Of a stretch of DNA of 64,000 bases, positions 33,704-45,624 are shown piece after piece. Made by a program: the position numbers and the translations under genes. Source of the stretch: Micropterix aruncella (lineage: Eukaryota; Arthropoda; Insecta; Lepidoptera; Micropterigidae). A model generated the notes under the pieces. That model ran no database searches. It saw nothing but the letters and a program-made list of their open reading frames with translations, and was not told the DNA's origin. Every line of letters begins with the position of its first letter. Position 1 is the first letter of the stretch. The stretch is taken from positions 908,596-972,595 of the forward strand of contig OX155976.1 in assembly GCA_944548615.1 (NCBI GenBank). Reading direction: 5' to 3'.

Positions 33704-34245
33704 GGCCCTTGGCAGAACCTGCACATTTTTGTGTGTCGGAGCTTGAGGTTGAACATGTGTTTGTTCAGGCCACAATGTCCCGTGAGCGCAATCACCAGTA
33801 TGCGTAGATTGTCTCTATTTAGCGATAAGGCCTCACGGGTCTTAGGGTCGTAAGCCTTAATTACCGCTTTGAATTGATTCAACCCTGGCGTGTTGTTCCA
33901 GTGGTTGAAGGATTGTACTAAACATATTTGTTTGAGAATTAGGTTTGCAAGGCTTTTTGGCACGCCACAGCAAGGTTCAGGGGCGTATAACGTTCCCTTT
34001 GCTCCCGTCTTAGCAAATTCGTCGGCTTTTTCATTTCCCTCGATTCCTGCATGGCCGGGAGCCCATCTTAGAATTACCCTGTTCTTTCCGCCCAGGGAAT
34101 TCATTAGTGATACGCAGTTTTGCACTAGCTTTAAATTAATACTATTCGAGGCTAGTGCCATAAGAGCTGACTTGCTATCCGAGTGGATATAGATACGGTG
34201 GTTGGCGTAGTTCTTATGGAGGTTGATATACGCACATCCAATTGA
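33704..34245 (-). pseudogene. RNase H fragment of a second I/LOA-type element
   Basis: IYIHSDSKSALMAL (third RNase H acid), RWAPGHAGIEGNEKADEFAK (fourth acid), then LTGHCGLNKHMFNLKL and the start of a CX2C motif (CRFC). It is clearly related to the RNase H of the 866-codon element but much more diverged, so it is another family. The zinc motif is cut by the insertion at 33037-33703, and the first half of RNase H is missing. Confidence 0.8.
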
Positions 34246-34602
34246 CGTCTAAAGACCGCTCTTGGACGTGTCAAAATAATTGGGTTATGTATTAACCCTT
34301 GGAGTAAATGGGTATTTTCATGGATGCATCTGTCTCTTTTGCAGGATTTTCGGCGACATCGACCTTAAAGTACTATAACTACGAAACTACTACACCAATC
34401 ATAAAAAGAACAACTGCACAATGATTGCATTGAAATTTCGAAAAGAGCTGACTTGCTATCCGAGTGGATATAGATACGGTGGTTGGCGTAGTTCTTATGG
34501 AGGTTGATATACGCACATTCAATTACATTACATTTTCGTCGTTTCCAATTGACGTCTAAAGACCGCTCTTGGACGTGTCAAAATAATTGGGTTATGTATT
34601 AA
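34164..34602. repeat. duplicated flank around a TTAA MITE fragment
   Basis: 34164-34295 (GAGCTGACTTGCTATCCGAG to GTTATGTATTAA) recurs at 34445-34602. The second copy has 26 extra bases near 34520-34545. Both end at a TTAA (34292-34295; 34599-34602). The MITE fragment lies between. Confidence 0.88.
34296..34440 (+). mobile_element. truncated copy of the 305-bp TTAA MITE
   Basis: CCCTTGGAGTAAATGGGTAT onwards is nearly identical to 13757-13901. It stops at TTGAAATTTCG and directly abuts a duplicated piece of flanking DNA, so its right half and right TTAA are missing. Confidence 0.88.
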
Positions 34603-34837
34603 GTTTCGTTACTACTCTTTACTAAACATACATAGGTAGTCAAGAATTAACTACTAGATTGTCAAACTATAAATATAAATAATCAAAATAGAAGCCTAAT
34701 ATTTGAAGTAGTTAATAATTCGAAAAGATACGTAGTAAAAATATTCATCGTAATATTCAAATTGTCAGTAAAATGTTAAATAATCAAATCAACGTTATGC
34801 ATTTTAAACTAAAAGTACAGATATAAGACCATATTGA

Positions 34838-34978
34838 GTTGTCAACCACAACGGGCGAACCCGTCACCGCAGGACGTTTTAACGATTGTTCGTTCTATCG
34901 ACCGTGCAGTGAGCGTAGAAGACTTGTGACATAACAATCCACCGTCAAGCTACGCCACAACCCGTTAGAGTCCAACGA
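34838..34978 (-). repeat. repeat family A, end fragment
   Basis: GAGTTGTCAACCACAACGGG plus the CGAACCCG hairpin half and ACGTTTTAACGATTG. Related to the fragments at 38077 and 38262. Confidence 0.7.
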
Positions 34979-35029
34979 TATAAGACCATATAAAATAATC
35001 AGAGAATAAGGCTCGACTTTTTAAGTAAT

Positions 35030-35310
35030 TTAAATGGGCACAATATTTGAAAAATCAAGGCCCTCAAATTCGGCCAGATTATAGAAAGGGTGGCCTATCA
35101 GCATCTCCTTGATGTTTTTTTTAAATTGTATGTCCTCCAGCTGTTTAAATTTTGTAGGGAGTAGATTATAGAATGCAATGCTAAGGTACAAGTAGCTTCT
35201 CTGTACCTTTGCCAGTCATATTCGGGGTATTCATAAAAGGGAGCTACCGTGGGTATGATGCGAGTGAATTTCTGCATTAATTGCAGTGTCTGCGAGCATA
35301 CATTAAACAC
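35030..35310 (-). pseudogene. CR1/L2-like reverse transcriptase C-terminus with a frameshift
   Basis: One frame gives PTVAPFYEYPEYDWQRYREA. After a shift near 35190 another gives YLSIAFYNLLPTKFKQLED and IKEMLIGHPFYNLAEFE, ending at 35030-35032. Together they form the typical FN-LP ... F-K-L ... FY end. A 3' UTR would lie below 35030. Confidence 0.7.
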
Positions 35311-35357
35311 TGGTATATAAACGCCGATACTTCATGATACTTCAAAATTAAGACTTG

Positions 35358-36402
35358 CAAACTAAGACTTGCTATATATTTAAATTAAGACTTGCTATAT
35401 ATTTAAAAATATAAGAAGCATACTCAACATTAACCTACTATGGACTGTTTACTATGCACTGGCGCAGACTCTACTTACATACGGACAAATCGGTTGGGGC
35501 GGTATGGCAAGAACAAATCTTGACCCACTGGTCAAAGCGCAAAAGGCTTTGCTCAGAGTCATTAACAAGAAGCCATATCGCTCCCCGTCAGACGATCTAT
35601 ATACAGACTTTAAAGTACTTGACGTACGCCAACTATATATACGCGCTGTTCTGGTGCGCTATCGGAGGGACCTCATGAAGAACACGGATAAAGACAAACC
35701 AGAGCACAAACACAACACTAGACACAAAGACAAACAGATTCAACCAAAAATGAGGACTGTATACGGACAACGACACTACGCATATCTCGGACCTAAACTC
35801 TATAATATATTTAACTCGTACACAGGACAGATCTTAAACATAACCGGCAACCAGTTCAAGAGACGGGTGTCTCATTGGCTCTCAAATTATACTAGAGAAG
35901 AATGCGAAAGTATGATATATTAAAATATTTTATTTCTAACCACAAATTATAGGATATATAGATGTAAATTATGGATATGTATACAGATATACAGATTATA
36001 ATATGTTATATTTTATTATGTTATACTATTATACTATTATATATAAATATGCTACATTATTTTATATGTTATAACATATGATATTATTTATATTATATTG
36101 TAATATGTTATATTATATTATTTACATATATTATATTATGCTAAATTATATTACGTATTGTTTTTTAAGGCGGAAGAAGGACAGCAGGCAAGGCTACAGG
36201 TTCAGCAAATAATACCACAGAACTATGTATCCATCACCCCAACACAGGCGTATACCTAGTGGGGTGATGTAATCCTGACAAGTTAATGCCCTTTCGCGAC
36301 TTTCTTCATATGTATTCTTTTAAAATGTGTTAAAAAATGAACGCAATCTTTTTATGTAACTATAAAAAATAGGATAAATAAATAAATAAATAAATAAATA
36401 AA
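35358..36402 (+). mobile_element. 5'-truncated non-LTR element with an (AAAT)n tail
   Basis: Boundaries come from 32755-32805: ACTTCAAAATTAAGACTT on its left and ATGATACCGTCGCAGCTAAT on its right are contiguous there. It carries the frame at 35410-35923, an AT-rich UTR and an (AAAT)n tail at 36374-36400. Confidence 0.7.
35410..35923 (+). pseudogene. reverse transcriptase C-terminus, Daphne/Kiri/CR1-like
   Basis: The open frame reads LLWTVYYALAQTLLTYGQIG, then PLVKAQKALLRVINKKPY and KVLDVRQLYIRAVLVRYRRD, with YLGPKLYNIF near the end and a stop at 35921-35923. This is the post-palm region of CR1-group enzymes; the catalytic palm was never copied. The frame is intact over about 170 codons, so the insertion may be fairly young. 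A decayed relative lies at 928-1110. Confidence 0.8.
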
Positions 36403-37117
36403 CATGATACCGTCGCAGCTAATACTTATAAGTAGGTACATCCCCTTGCCCCTCTAGTGTTTTAGCGGCAACCGCGAATTTGCACTTGTCGCCTGTGTAA
36501 AATTAAAGTTCTACGACGGCTCCTGGGGCAACTATCCCACTTTTACCCTATAAAAAATATTTTACCTAAATATCTTTCTGTTGTAATTCGTGGTTACAAC
36601 ACCACGTATAAAACTTTTTCTCGTTAGCATGAAATACAATTTATTTTACACTTTCAGGCGTTCTTTAACGATAACGATAGCAATCTATCCCGCAGGCTGC
36701 CCTCTATTAGAAAGCCGAATTAAACTTTTAATATTTCACGAAATATGAGCGCAACTTTAGAGCGTATCACAAAAGGCGCCTCAAAATAATCTTAGCGCGC
36801 AGCAAAAGGCCTCTTCTTGTTTCAAAAGGAAAACTTTCGATCCTCAGAGCCGAGGCCAACTTTAGAGAGAGTGAAATTTGAAAAGGTGAATTATCTCACA
36901 CAATTATACTCACTGCCTTAAGCGGTATTGTATTGTACAAAAACTTTGTAATTATAGGGGATGCAGAGCAAAGCCATGGTGGATTCCATCTTTTTATCGA
37001 TTTTGAGTATGCTGAAGAATTAGGAATTTTAGTAAGAAGAATAATTTAAAATAAATAAAAGACATCTATTTTAAAACTCAAAAAAAAATAGTTTTATAAA
37101 CTGCCGCACAACTGCAG
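36403..37117. other. unassigned interval
   Basis: The first 30 bases are the right half of the interrupted RTE-like target. No gene recognised in the remainder. Confidence 0.4.
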
Positions 37118-37645
37118 AAAAAATCGGTTTTGTCACCTTAAGACTTTACCGGCAAGCAGACAAACCCCCTCCCAGTGCCCATTTATGCAATACCCCCCCC
37201 CCCTCTTTCCCCCTTCCCCCACACTCTTTCCGCCCCACCCAAACCATTCCCCCAACGCCCTACCCATACCCAACTTACCCCCCCTCCCGAACACCGTTCC
37301 TCCCAACACTCCACGTTTCCCCCCCCCCTCCTAACGCTAACTCCCGAAACGCTCTCTCTCTCCTTACCCTCCCTCCTTAAATCCCCCGTCCTACACGCAA
37401 CCCAAGAGATATTGCAACCAACATTTTACAATGTGGTTTCGACCCTAACACGCATCTGTCTACCGAATTTCATGTTTTTTAGTCCAATATTTCGAAATTG
37501 AAGTAGGTATGACTAGCGCGCCCCCTGGTGGACAGATTTCATTCACAATCTTTTCAACTCTTGCAATGACCAAATGATGCCTGCATGCCAAATTTCAGCT
37601 CAATTAGATGAAGCGAAGGCACACAGACACACAGTGGGGCGGTAT
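37118..37645 (+). repeat. repeat family C, copy 4, with C-rich opening
   Basis: AAAAATCGGTTTTGTCACC opening, C-rich DNA at 37160-37390, then the body GAGATATTGCAACCAAC, CCCCCTGGTGGACAG and ATGCCTGCATGCCAAATTTC. The first half of the body, present in copies 1 and 2, is missing. Confidence 0.75.
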
Positions 37646-39000
37646 CGACTACAACGGGCGAACCCGTCACCCCAGGCTGGTATAACGTTATGAGATCGTT
37701 CTTTCAGCCGTCGACTATTACAAATCTACTGTTTAGCTAGGCCAACATGCCCGTCAGAGACCAACGCCTTACGGCGAGGCACCCGGCGGGAAAGGTACAC
37801 AGCGGGAAGCCTCGCTCCCTGACTACCTGGACTGCGGAAGAATATCTTGTCTGGAATTAAGTATCAGATTAACTCCTACCTCCTAACTGGTTACAGGATC
37901 TAGGGTCAATTGCGCGGTCCTCTCCCTTACGTAGCGGTTATAGGGTGTCTACCGAATCTATCGCGGACCACAGCATCCTTTGCCCGGCTGTTCACCCGGT
38001 ATCGGATAGCCGATTGGTCGTTTCAAGAGCAGTTGCCGAAAGGTTAACAATTACATCCGCTCTATATTGGACATATTGAGTTGTCAACTACAACGGGCGA
38101 GCCCGTCACCACAGGACGTTTTAACGATTAGTCGTTCTATCGACCTGCAGTGAGCGTAGAAGACTTTGGACATAACAATCCGACGTCTAGCTACGCCACA
38201 ACCCGTAAGATAGATTGGACAGTATATTGGACAGTACTAGAGAGTCTATATTGGAAATCTTGCGGTGTCGACTACAACGGGCGAACCCGTCACCACAGGA
38301 CGTTTTAACGATTAGTCGTTCTATCGCCCTGCAGTGAGGGTAGAAGAGTTTGGACAATAACAATCCAACGTCTAGCTACGCCACAACCCGTGAGAGTCCA
38401 ACGCCTTACCGCGAGTTAGCCAGGAATAGACCCGGCGGGCTCGAGATACTCGCGCCCTCACTTCCAATTGTGACCAGATTTCTCCGGTCTCTCGATTGGT
38501 TCTGAGTTCGAGGTCGCTTGCGCGGTCCTCTCCCTTACGAAGCGGTGAAACGGATTATACCGAATCTATCGCGGACCAATGCGTCCTTTGCCCGGCTGTT
38601 CACCCAGGATCGGATGGCCAATGGTCATTTCAAGAGCAGTCGCCGTAAGGTAGGCAACCACCCCCGCTCTATAGGAAACAATACAGTTCCTACTACGCTC
38701 ACTGCAGGTCGATAGAACGACTAATCGTTAAGACGTCCTGTGGTGACGGGCTCGCCCGTTGTAGTCGACAACTCAATATGTTAGTCAGAGTGCACAATTG
38801 ATTGGCTTGCGCCGCACGGTGCGCAGGCCGTCCAGGAGCGCCAGAGGTTTGATTCCCAGGGGAAACTGACCAAGGCCAGAGTCCTACCCAGGTTCGCACC
38901 CCGTACGTGGAGGCCGTCGGATGGGTGTTGACCCGTGAGTGTGACCGACCCTGAACACATGGGTCTTCGTGGCCAACCCATCATGGGCCCATTAGCTCCC
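37646..39000. repeat. cluster of at least four repeat family A pieces
   Basis: Family A starts recur near 37646, 38077 and 38262, each with ACTACAACGGGCGA. The piece at 38262 extends into the full body. From about 38690 a plus-orientation end (GGGCTCGCCCGTTGTAGTCG) is joined to the module ending TGGGCCCATTAGCT. The junctions suggest nested or recombined copies. Confidence 0.75.
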
Positions 39001-39347
39001 CAAATTAGTAGTTTACAGTAATACTAAGTGATTCCCGAAGTAAGGACTTGAATTGAATTGAATTGAAATGACAGTACAAAAAAGCCGCTGTAAGACCTTT
39101 TTGCCGGTGATTTGTTTCGCCGTACGTAAAATCCATATAACCCCCGTATTTTGTTTTAATTTTCGTCGCGAGATCGTCTGCTAGATTGGCCGCGCGGTCG
39201 TATTAACGGAACGCAACCTTTTCAAGTATGAGAGAGCGTGTGACGAGGTCGCGTATCAAAAGACCGCATCTTGCGCGGTAACTACCCTCCCACACAGCCG
39301 GATCCGGGGACGCTCAACGCGTAAAAGAAAAGCGAAAGAGCAATTAA

Positions 39348-40198
39348 TCTATACTGATATTATAAAGAGGTAAAGTTTGTGAGTTTGTAGGGTGTAATCT
39401 CTGGATCTACTGAACCGATTTTTGACAATTCTTTCACCAATAGAAAGCCACGTTATTTGTGAGTGTCGCAAGCAATGTGTTAATCCGAAAAATGGAAAGA
39501 CTTTTTCGTATTAGTCGAATTTTCAAAGTAAGTCAAACAAAAAAAGGATCGAATGAAAACGTTTCTTACGAATGCTCCTTTAACGATGAGAGATATATGA
39601 TTGAGTTCTAGAGAAAAGTTGTAGAGCATGGTAATGCCTACAAAAAAATGTCAGCGACAGGATATGTCTAAATATTATATTTAGGTCACAAAAAGTAGTA
39701 TTTTATATTTTTTTAAAACAATTTAAATCGTTAGGTCATGTTTATTGGTCATATTACCAACAATTATGAATTCGTATCAAAATAAGTAAATTTATCGTCT
39801 CAAGTGTTTAAAACAAATTACTTTTCCCTTTTACTGCATAAATGGTTAAAGAGATAAGACACAGGTCATGTTTATTTGTCATATTATCAACAATTATGAA
39901 TTATTATCAAAATAAGTAAATTTATCGTCTCAAGTGTTTAAAACGAAATACTTTTCCCTTTTACTGCATATAATTTCCCTTTATCTGCATACATGGTTAA
40001 AGAGATAAGACACTCACAAATAACGGTAATATAGTCAAATTGGCATGCAAATACATACATACATTTACAGTAAAAATATAACCCTTCTTTTGGCAGTCAG
40101 GATATAAATCATAGCACTCAGTACTAACCGAACCACACTCATAATTTCATCACAAGTAAAAAGTTTTACCGCCCAACTAAGTGGACACGGGTCAGCTA
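39348..40198 (+). mobile_element. non-autonomous Helitron, family H, copy 6
   Basis: Starts TCTATACTGATATTATAAAG at 39348. It ends in a slightly degraded hairpin (CCCA/TGG) and GGGTCAGCTAT, where the expected CTAG has become CTAT. It has an internal duplication: ATTTATCGTCTCAAGTGTTT occurs at about 39790 and 39922. Confidence 0.82.
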
Positions 40199-40737
40199 TT
40201 AATTAATATTATTTCGCGGCAGTTCCTTTCGTAGTGTCCGGTGAGTTGGTAGCGAACGGTTTCGTGCAGCTTGGGCCACAATATCGATTTTGTTCTCGGC
40301 TCTACTGGACGGTTTCCGCACCGTTCGGCGACGCCAATCGGTTGTACCTACTGGAGCAGAACTAAATTGTATTGTATTTTATTGTATACCTAAGTACTCA
40401 GAATGTGGGAAGTTTCGGACGAAGGTATTCTGCTTTTTTTGATATTCTACTTCTTCCGTTGGTTCCTATCCCGCTTTATGCAAAGGGCTTAAATAGTCAC
40501 CCAAGTACTATGGAGATGTAAAGTTTCGAACGAAAACCCGCTATCGAGATGGGGGGAGGGAGGAATGCAATATTTTTTAGACAAAACAGTCTTTGGCTAC
40601 CTGTTGGGAAAGTCTTTAGGTGATATGACCATTTTTTTAATATTAGAACAACATACCGATGAAGCATAACTTAAATTTAAACTAACGTTTAATCTTAATT
40701 AGTCAGCTGTCACCGCGCATTCCATAACACTCCATAA
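40199..40737. other. mixed repeat fragments
   Basis: 40248-40370 contains family A module two (GCAGCTTGGGCCACAATATC, ACGGTTTCCGCACCG). 40430-40640 has pieces like the start of family C (GGGAAAGTCTTTAGGTGATA). No gene. Confidence 0.5.
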
Positions 40738-41325
40738 CATAAGGCCAGTGTTTACCTCGATGGAACCCAAATCGAACAGGTCCCACAATTCAAGTATTTA
40801 GGATCGTTGGTTACGGAAAAGAAAGTGGCATCGACGGCCGATGTCCATAGCCGGATCGGTCAGGCAACAGCAAAATTCGCCTGGCTCAAGTGGTGCATAT
40901 GGAAGCGAACGAATATTAGCATCAAAACCAAAGTACGACTATACCGAACGTCGGTTCTTCCCATTCTTCTTTATGGATCGGAAACGTGGACGTTACTACA
41001 GTCGGACCTCAAAAAGTTCGAGGTCTTCCAAATGCGATGCTTGAGGCAGATTCTCTGTGTCTCACTTCGCGACCGAATTCGAAACGAAACCATTAGATAA
41101 AGATGCGATCTAGTAACAACGATCGAAGAAGAAGTACAAAAACGTCGACTACGATGGTTCGGCCATGTTTTTTTGCCGAATGAACGATAATCGCTTTGCC
41201 ATGTAAACCTCTTTGGCGAGACCGTCCGACAGAATGGAGAATTCAGCGATCGGCACCGAAGAAAACCTGGCTAAATAACATCAAAGACGACCTTAAAATC
41301 AACGATTATCGGCTAGGGATTGTAA
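40738..41325 (+). pseudogene. RTE-like reverse transcriptase C-terminus, plus strand
   Basis: QIEQVPQFKYLGSLV begins a frame with KVRLYRTSVLPILLYGSETW and FEVFQMRCLRQIL, stopping at 41098. Homology continues after the stop in shifted frames (VQKRRLRWFGHVF; KKTWLNNIKDDLK) to ACGATTATCGGCTAGGG. At least two disabling changes. The catalytic domain is missing. It differs in sequence from the RTE-like fragment at 31203. Confidence 0.75.
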
Positions 41326-41330
41326 GCTAA

Positions 41331-41763
41331 ATTTTTAACTCACTTTCTATCTTTAAAATTGTAAGCTTTCCTTTTACTTCTACTACTATTTCTTAAAATT
41401 GTAAGCAATACTTTTGATCCACTTACTTCACTACCATATCAGCGATAGTGATAATATTACTTTCCAGAGGAATAGGCTTCCAATACCTTGCCTAATAATT
41501 TCCCTCTTTATATTTACTTCCTCAATGAAACAAATCTTCTCCAATTAATAATCCATATATTAAACCAAAATGCATATATTAAACAATTAAAATTATAATT
41601 TCTTCTATTTTAGTTTAAGTACTATTATTGTGAATTATATTTATAATAATGAGCGCTAATTCACCACAAAATATTTACAATTTATTCTTTGAGTTATTTT
41701 CGATCGATTATTTGTCGATGACAACAATGGCTGCGTTCAGTCGATTGTTAATAAAAAATACTA
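41331..41763. other. unassigned left flank of the 20.5-kb structure
   Basis: AT-rich. The phrase AAAATTGTAAGC recurs three times between 41330 and 41410. No gene. Confidence 0.45.
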
Positions 41764-41966
41764 TTAACCCCTCTCCTCGCGGAATAAAATTCAGCCGTCC
41801 CATTCGCGCGCGACCTTTTCGCGCGCAAAATCGACGACCTTGATAAAAACGACCATAACTTGTAAACCACTATACAGATCATAAAAAGAAGAACTGTAAA
41901 ATGATCGCATTGAAATTTGACATATAAAACATTATAACCTTATCTCGTAAAACAATTAAGATAATA

Positions 41967-42224
41967 ATGGCGACAAATTACAAATTTGGCGAAGTGAAAA
42001 AACTCGCCTATTTATCATTTCGATGTTTTTATCACAAAATACGAAAGTCTATGCGGAAATTGTATTTACAGTTATGTTCTTTATTAAATGCTTTACCAAA
42101 ACCATTATTTTGTTTTACTTCTTTGCATACAAAAATATTTAGTTTTTCAGTCATAATAACCAAGAAAAATTTGATGTCTCCTCGTAAATTTTTTTTTTTT
42201 AATTTTGTATTTCTGACTACTTAG
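41967..42224 (+). other. short frame conserved between arms; coding status doubtful
   Basis: An 85-codon frame starting MATNYKFGEVKKLAYLSF also occurs in the right arm (61874-62110, minus). It lies outside the spliced unit, directly inside the terminus. The two copies are almost identical DNA, so conservation only reflects duplication. The frame ends in Phe/Lys runs that differ by indels between arms. Confidence 0.25.
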
Positions 42225-42790
42225 GGACTTTATTTATATGAAATTCTTTCATAATAACTTTTCCACTACACTACACTTCTTATAAAATCATACCAGTTCT
42301 TTCAGCTTTGTCTGATATTACAGAAAAATCCAAACTTTTCCGAGTCGGTGACGAAAATTTGGCATTAACTTTGACAGGTCATAATACAAAAGTGGATAAA
42401 GTTTTTCAAATATATTGTGTTATTATGTGCTTATTATATGTCTAATAACTAATTATTATACTCTAAAGAGTCAGATTTCATAGAAAAACTATAGGAAATC
42501 ACACTCAAAATATGGTAATTCTTCTATACTAATTACGTAAACAAATAGGTATGCGCACCCCGCGATTTCGCGAATATCGATAAAATTAGGCAGCGCGCCT
42601 GTCTATGCAATATCGCCGCGGTGCGATCTCATTTGTTTAGGCAAATTCGGAGTGTGATTTTCTAGTTTCTTCTATGAAATGTGACTGGAGTATAATAATT
42701 AGTTATTGGACATCTAATAAGCGTCAAGTTTTCAATACATTCGAAAAACTTCTAACCACTTTTGTATGCCTTTGCAATTATTATGAAATC

Positions 42791-43430
42791 AGACTATCGC
42801 GGTTGCTTCACATTATAGCTTTATAAACGAATTTACCGCGTGAAGTGTGTAGCACCCGACGTTTCGGCGACGTTGCCCAGGGTAGACTGGACAGCGGCGG
42901 CTGCAACGTCGCCGAAACGTTGGTGTCCAAACTTTACGTGGTAAATTCGTTTTTTAACCACATTTGTATCATGCCTTTGCAATTATTATGAAAAAGATTA
43001 TCGCGGTTGTTTGACATTATAAATAGCTTTATAAACGAATTTACCGCGTGAACTTTGTGGCACCCGACGTTTCGGCGACGTTGCAGCCGCCGTTGTCCAG
43101 GGTAGACTGGACAGCGGCCGCTGCAACATCGCCGAAACGTCGGGTGCTACAAACATCACGCGGTAAATTCGTTTATAAAGCTATTTATAATGTCAAACAA
43201 CCGCGATAATCTTTTTCATAATAATTGCAAAGGCATGATACAAATGTGGTTAAAAAACGAATTTACCACGTGAAGTTTGTAGCACCCGACGTTTCGGCGA
43301 CGTTGCAGCAGCCGTTGTCCCGAGTAGACTGGACAGCGGCCGCTGCAACATCGCCGAAACGTCGGGTGCTACAAACTTCACGCGGTATATTCGTTTTTTA
43401 ACAACTTTTGTATAATAATTATTATTTTCT
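42791..43430. repeat. three family F foldback units, left arm
   Basis: Each unit has GCACCCGACGTTTCGGCGAC paired with GTCGCCGAAACGTCGGGTGC-type complement and outer GAATTTACCGCGTGAA / TTCACGCGGTAAATTCG arms, around a TCCAGGGTAGACTGGAC centre. Units lie near 42835-42950, 43030-43180 and 43255-43400. The mirror cluster lies at 60655-61300. Confidence 0.85.
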
Positions 43431-43460
43431 AGAAGAAAACTCAAGAAACCATTTTTTTTT

Positions 43461-43494
43461 ATTTCAAAGTTCAAAGTTCAAAGTTTATTTATTC
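43461..43494 (-). repeat. (AACTTTG)n tail on the minus strand
   Basis: TTCAAAGTTCAAAGTTTATT is the complement of the AATAAACTTTGAACTTTG tail at 60583-60606. It looks like a polyadenylation-type or non-LTR 3' end lying after exon E of the arm unit. Confidence 0.6.
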
Positions 43495-44117
43495 CAAAAA
43501 ACCCGGTAAGGGTATAGAACTTACAAATAATAAATACATTTTTTATAATATTCATATTTTAAACATATCATATATCTGGCAAAAATAAAATTAAATCAAG
43601 TTAGAAATCTGAAAGTCAATAAACTATACAAAATCAACCATTACATTGTCTAAATATTAAAAATATCATTTAGAAATATCAAAAATAGAATAAATTTCCA
43701 GTACAAAATTTTACAGTAACAGTCATTTGATAAAAATAAAACAAAATGTCATAAAAATAAACAAAACAATTGTACCGACTAAAATAAAAACTTTCATCAG
43801 TTGGTATATTAGGTATACAATTATTCGTTTCTTTATATACAAAAGAAACATAGAAAAATATAAGAGATTGGATTTTATCATTTATTTTTTATGCGACTTA
43901 TGCTTTAATTTTTTTTTATTGGTACTAAATATCCAGTACAAAATAGTACATGCACGTTTAAAAATTGCCACATTTGATAAAAATTTATAATGTATCACAA
44001 AAAAAAGTGCATAACACACATCACGTTACATCGTTGAAATATAATGATACATATAATCGAGTAATGGAGTTTCATCAAAATTCCTTGTAATTCAACAAAA
44101 TTTCGAGTGAAACGTCG

Positions 44118-44205
44118 TTATTCTATATGAAACAGTAATAACAAAACGCCGCCCGTCGCTCTCCGCCGCGCGCCGGCTACTCGCCCCGCCGCCGCTAGAG
44201 GTCGT
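44118..44205 (-). CDS. left arm unit, putative last exon (E)
   Basis: The acceptor TTTTAATTTTCAG precedes an exon beginning ACGACCTCTAGCGG. Joined in the phase left by exon C or D (two bases), it reads RPLAAAGRVAGARRRATGG and stops at 44118-44120. The right arm copy has 7 more bases in the GC-rich tract and therefore another C-terminus. That disagreement makes coding in this exon uncertain. Composition is far more GC-rich than the surroundings. Confidence 0.35.
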
Positions 44206-44711
44206 CTGAAAATTAAAACAATATTATTAGTTCTCACGTCCTGTCTAAATTTCAATTCAATTTCAAAAACCTAATTCTGTTGTAGTGATCGAAAATTCCC
44301 CGACCACAAATTTCCGTTTCTTTATTCCATCATAACTTCTAAACGCTTAAGACCAATTTAAAAATCTGCGGTATTACTAGAATCGTTATGTCATCCCGAG
44401 TGTCATAGGGTACCTCAATCTAAAAATATTAAGTAAGTAGTTGTCTAAATGTCCAAATATCAATAGGTTAAAATAAATACATCGACGGTGGAAAGGAAAA
44501 ATTTACTAAACGACAATTTGGGCGATATTGAGTTATATATATCACTAGAATCATAAAAAAATCCTGCGTCGATTAGTCCCACTCTCAAACTGCTGGGGTA
44601 GTTTTTGTTGTCGCTTGCTATTTTATATTTTGTTGATTATTTACAGTTTTCGGCAACCAAGCGACAAAAAATTTGGTCAGTTCTTTAAAATGATCAAAAA
44701 AGTCACCTGTC

Positions 44712-44802
44712 GGTTGACTGGAAGATATTGAGTTGGTTGACTGGAAGATATTGGGTTGGTTGACTGGAAGATATTGTGTTGGTTGACTGGAAGATATTGT
44801 AA
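44712..44802. repeat. 23-bp minisatellite, four units
   Basis: Units start at 44712, 44735, 44758 and 44781: GGTTGACTGGAAGATATTG plus four variable bases. Not found in the right arm. Confidence 0.92.
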
Positions 44803-44917
44803 TGTAGCAATAAGTCCGCCATTGTACCTTTTTTTTATTGTGCAATAAAGAGATTTTCATTAATTCATTTATTCATCTTAGCAATCTTTATGTTAGTTTA
44901 GATTTGAAGAATACATT

Positions 44918-45470
44918 ATATTACATTTTCGTCGTGTACAATTGACGGCTAAAAACCGCTGCTCTTGGACGTGTCAAAATAATTGTTCACTTGCGATGCG
45001 AGTTTACCTACAATTGATCTTTTGGCCCGAGCTAAACGAAAGCGTTCGCTACCGGAAAGCTGCATAGTTGGACGGTGTCGACTACAACGGGCGAACCCGT
45101 CACCCCAGGCTGGTATAACGATATGTGATCGTTCTTTCAGCTGCGGGATGAGCGTAGAAGACGCACCGGGCAGTTGACTCAGCGGGCAGACCAAGCGCCT
45201 CCGCTATCAGTTACTGCCAAATTTTTTCCTGGTATCAAACTATCTCCTGGTATCGGGTAGCCGAATGATCAAATAGAGTCGTCAACTACAACGGGCGAGC
45301 CCGTCACCTCAGGAAGTTTTAACGTATAGTCATTCTATCTCCCGTGAAGTGATCGCAGAAGACTTGGACAAAACAGTCCACCGTCGTCGTCCGATCGGGT
45401 AGCCGATGGTCGTTTCAAGAGCAGTCGCCGTAAGGTCAAAATAAAATTCAAAATTAAATTAATAAGTACT
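44918..45470. repeat. family A pieces and a shared unnamed repeat, left arm
   Basis: 44918-44985 matches 34508-34590 (ATTTTCGTCGT ... CTCTTGGACGTGTCAAAATA). 45068-45175 and 45265-45440 are family A ends (CTACAACGGGCGAACCC; CTACAACGGGCGAGCCC). Confidence 0.7.
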
Positions 45471-45473
45471 GAC

Positions 45474-45542
45474 CTTATGAAGCTCGGCGACGAAAGCGAG
45501 ACGGGGGCCGCATAGACGTGGAACGGCAAGCGCGCAACATAT
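45474..45542 (-). CDS. left arm unit, putative cassette exon (D), 69 bp
   Basis: Acceptor TTTTTCAG before ATATGTTGCGCG and donor AAG|GTCAGTAC. It enters and leaves in the same phase (one base in, two bases out), so including or skipping it keeps frame. In that phase it reads YVARLPFHVYAAPVSLSSPS. Its 3' half (CTCGCTTTCGTCGCCGAGC) resembles exon C (TGGCTTTCGCCGCCTAGC), so the two look like duplicated exons. I found no counterpart in the right arm. Confidence 0.45.
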
Positions 45543-45624
45543 CTGAAAAATAAAACAAAATAGTGCTTAGGAGGATCGTTGATAATCTGACCAACCTTAG
45601 AAGAATAGTCCGGTCTCTCCGCTG

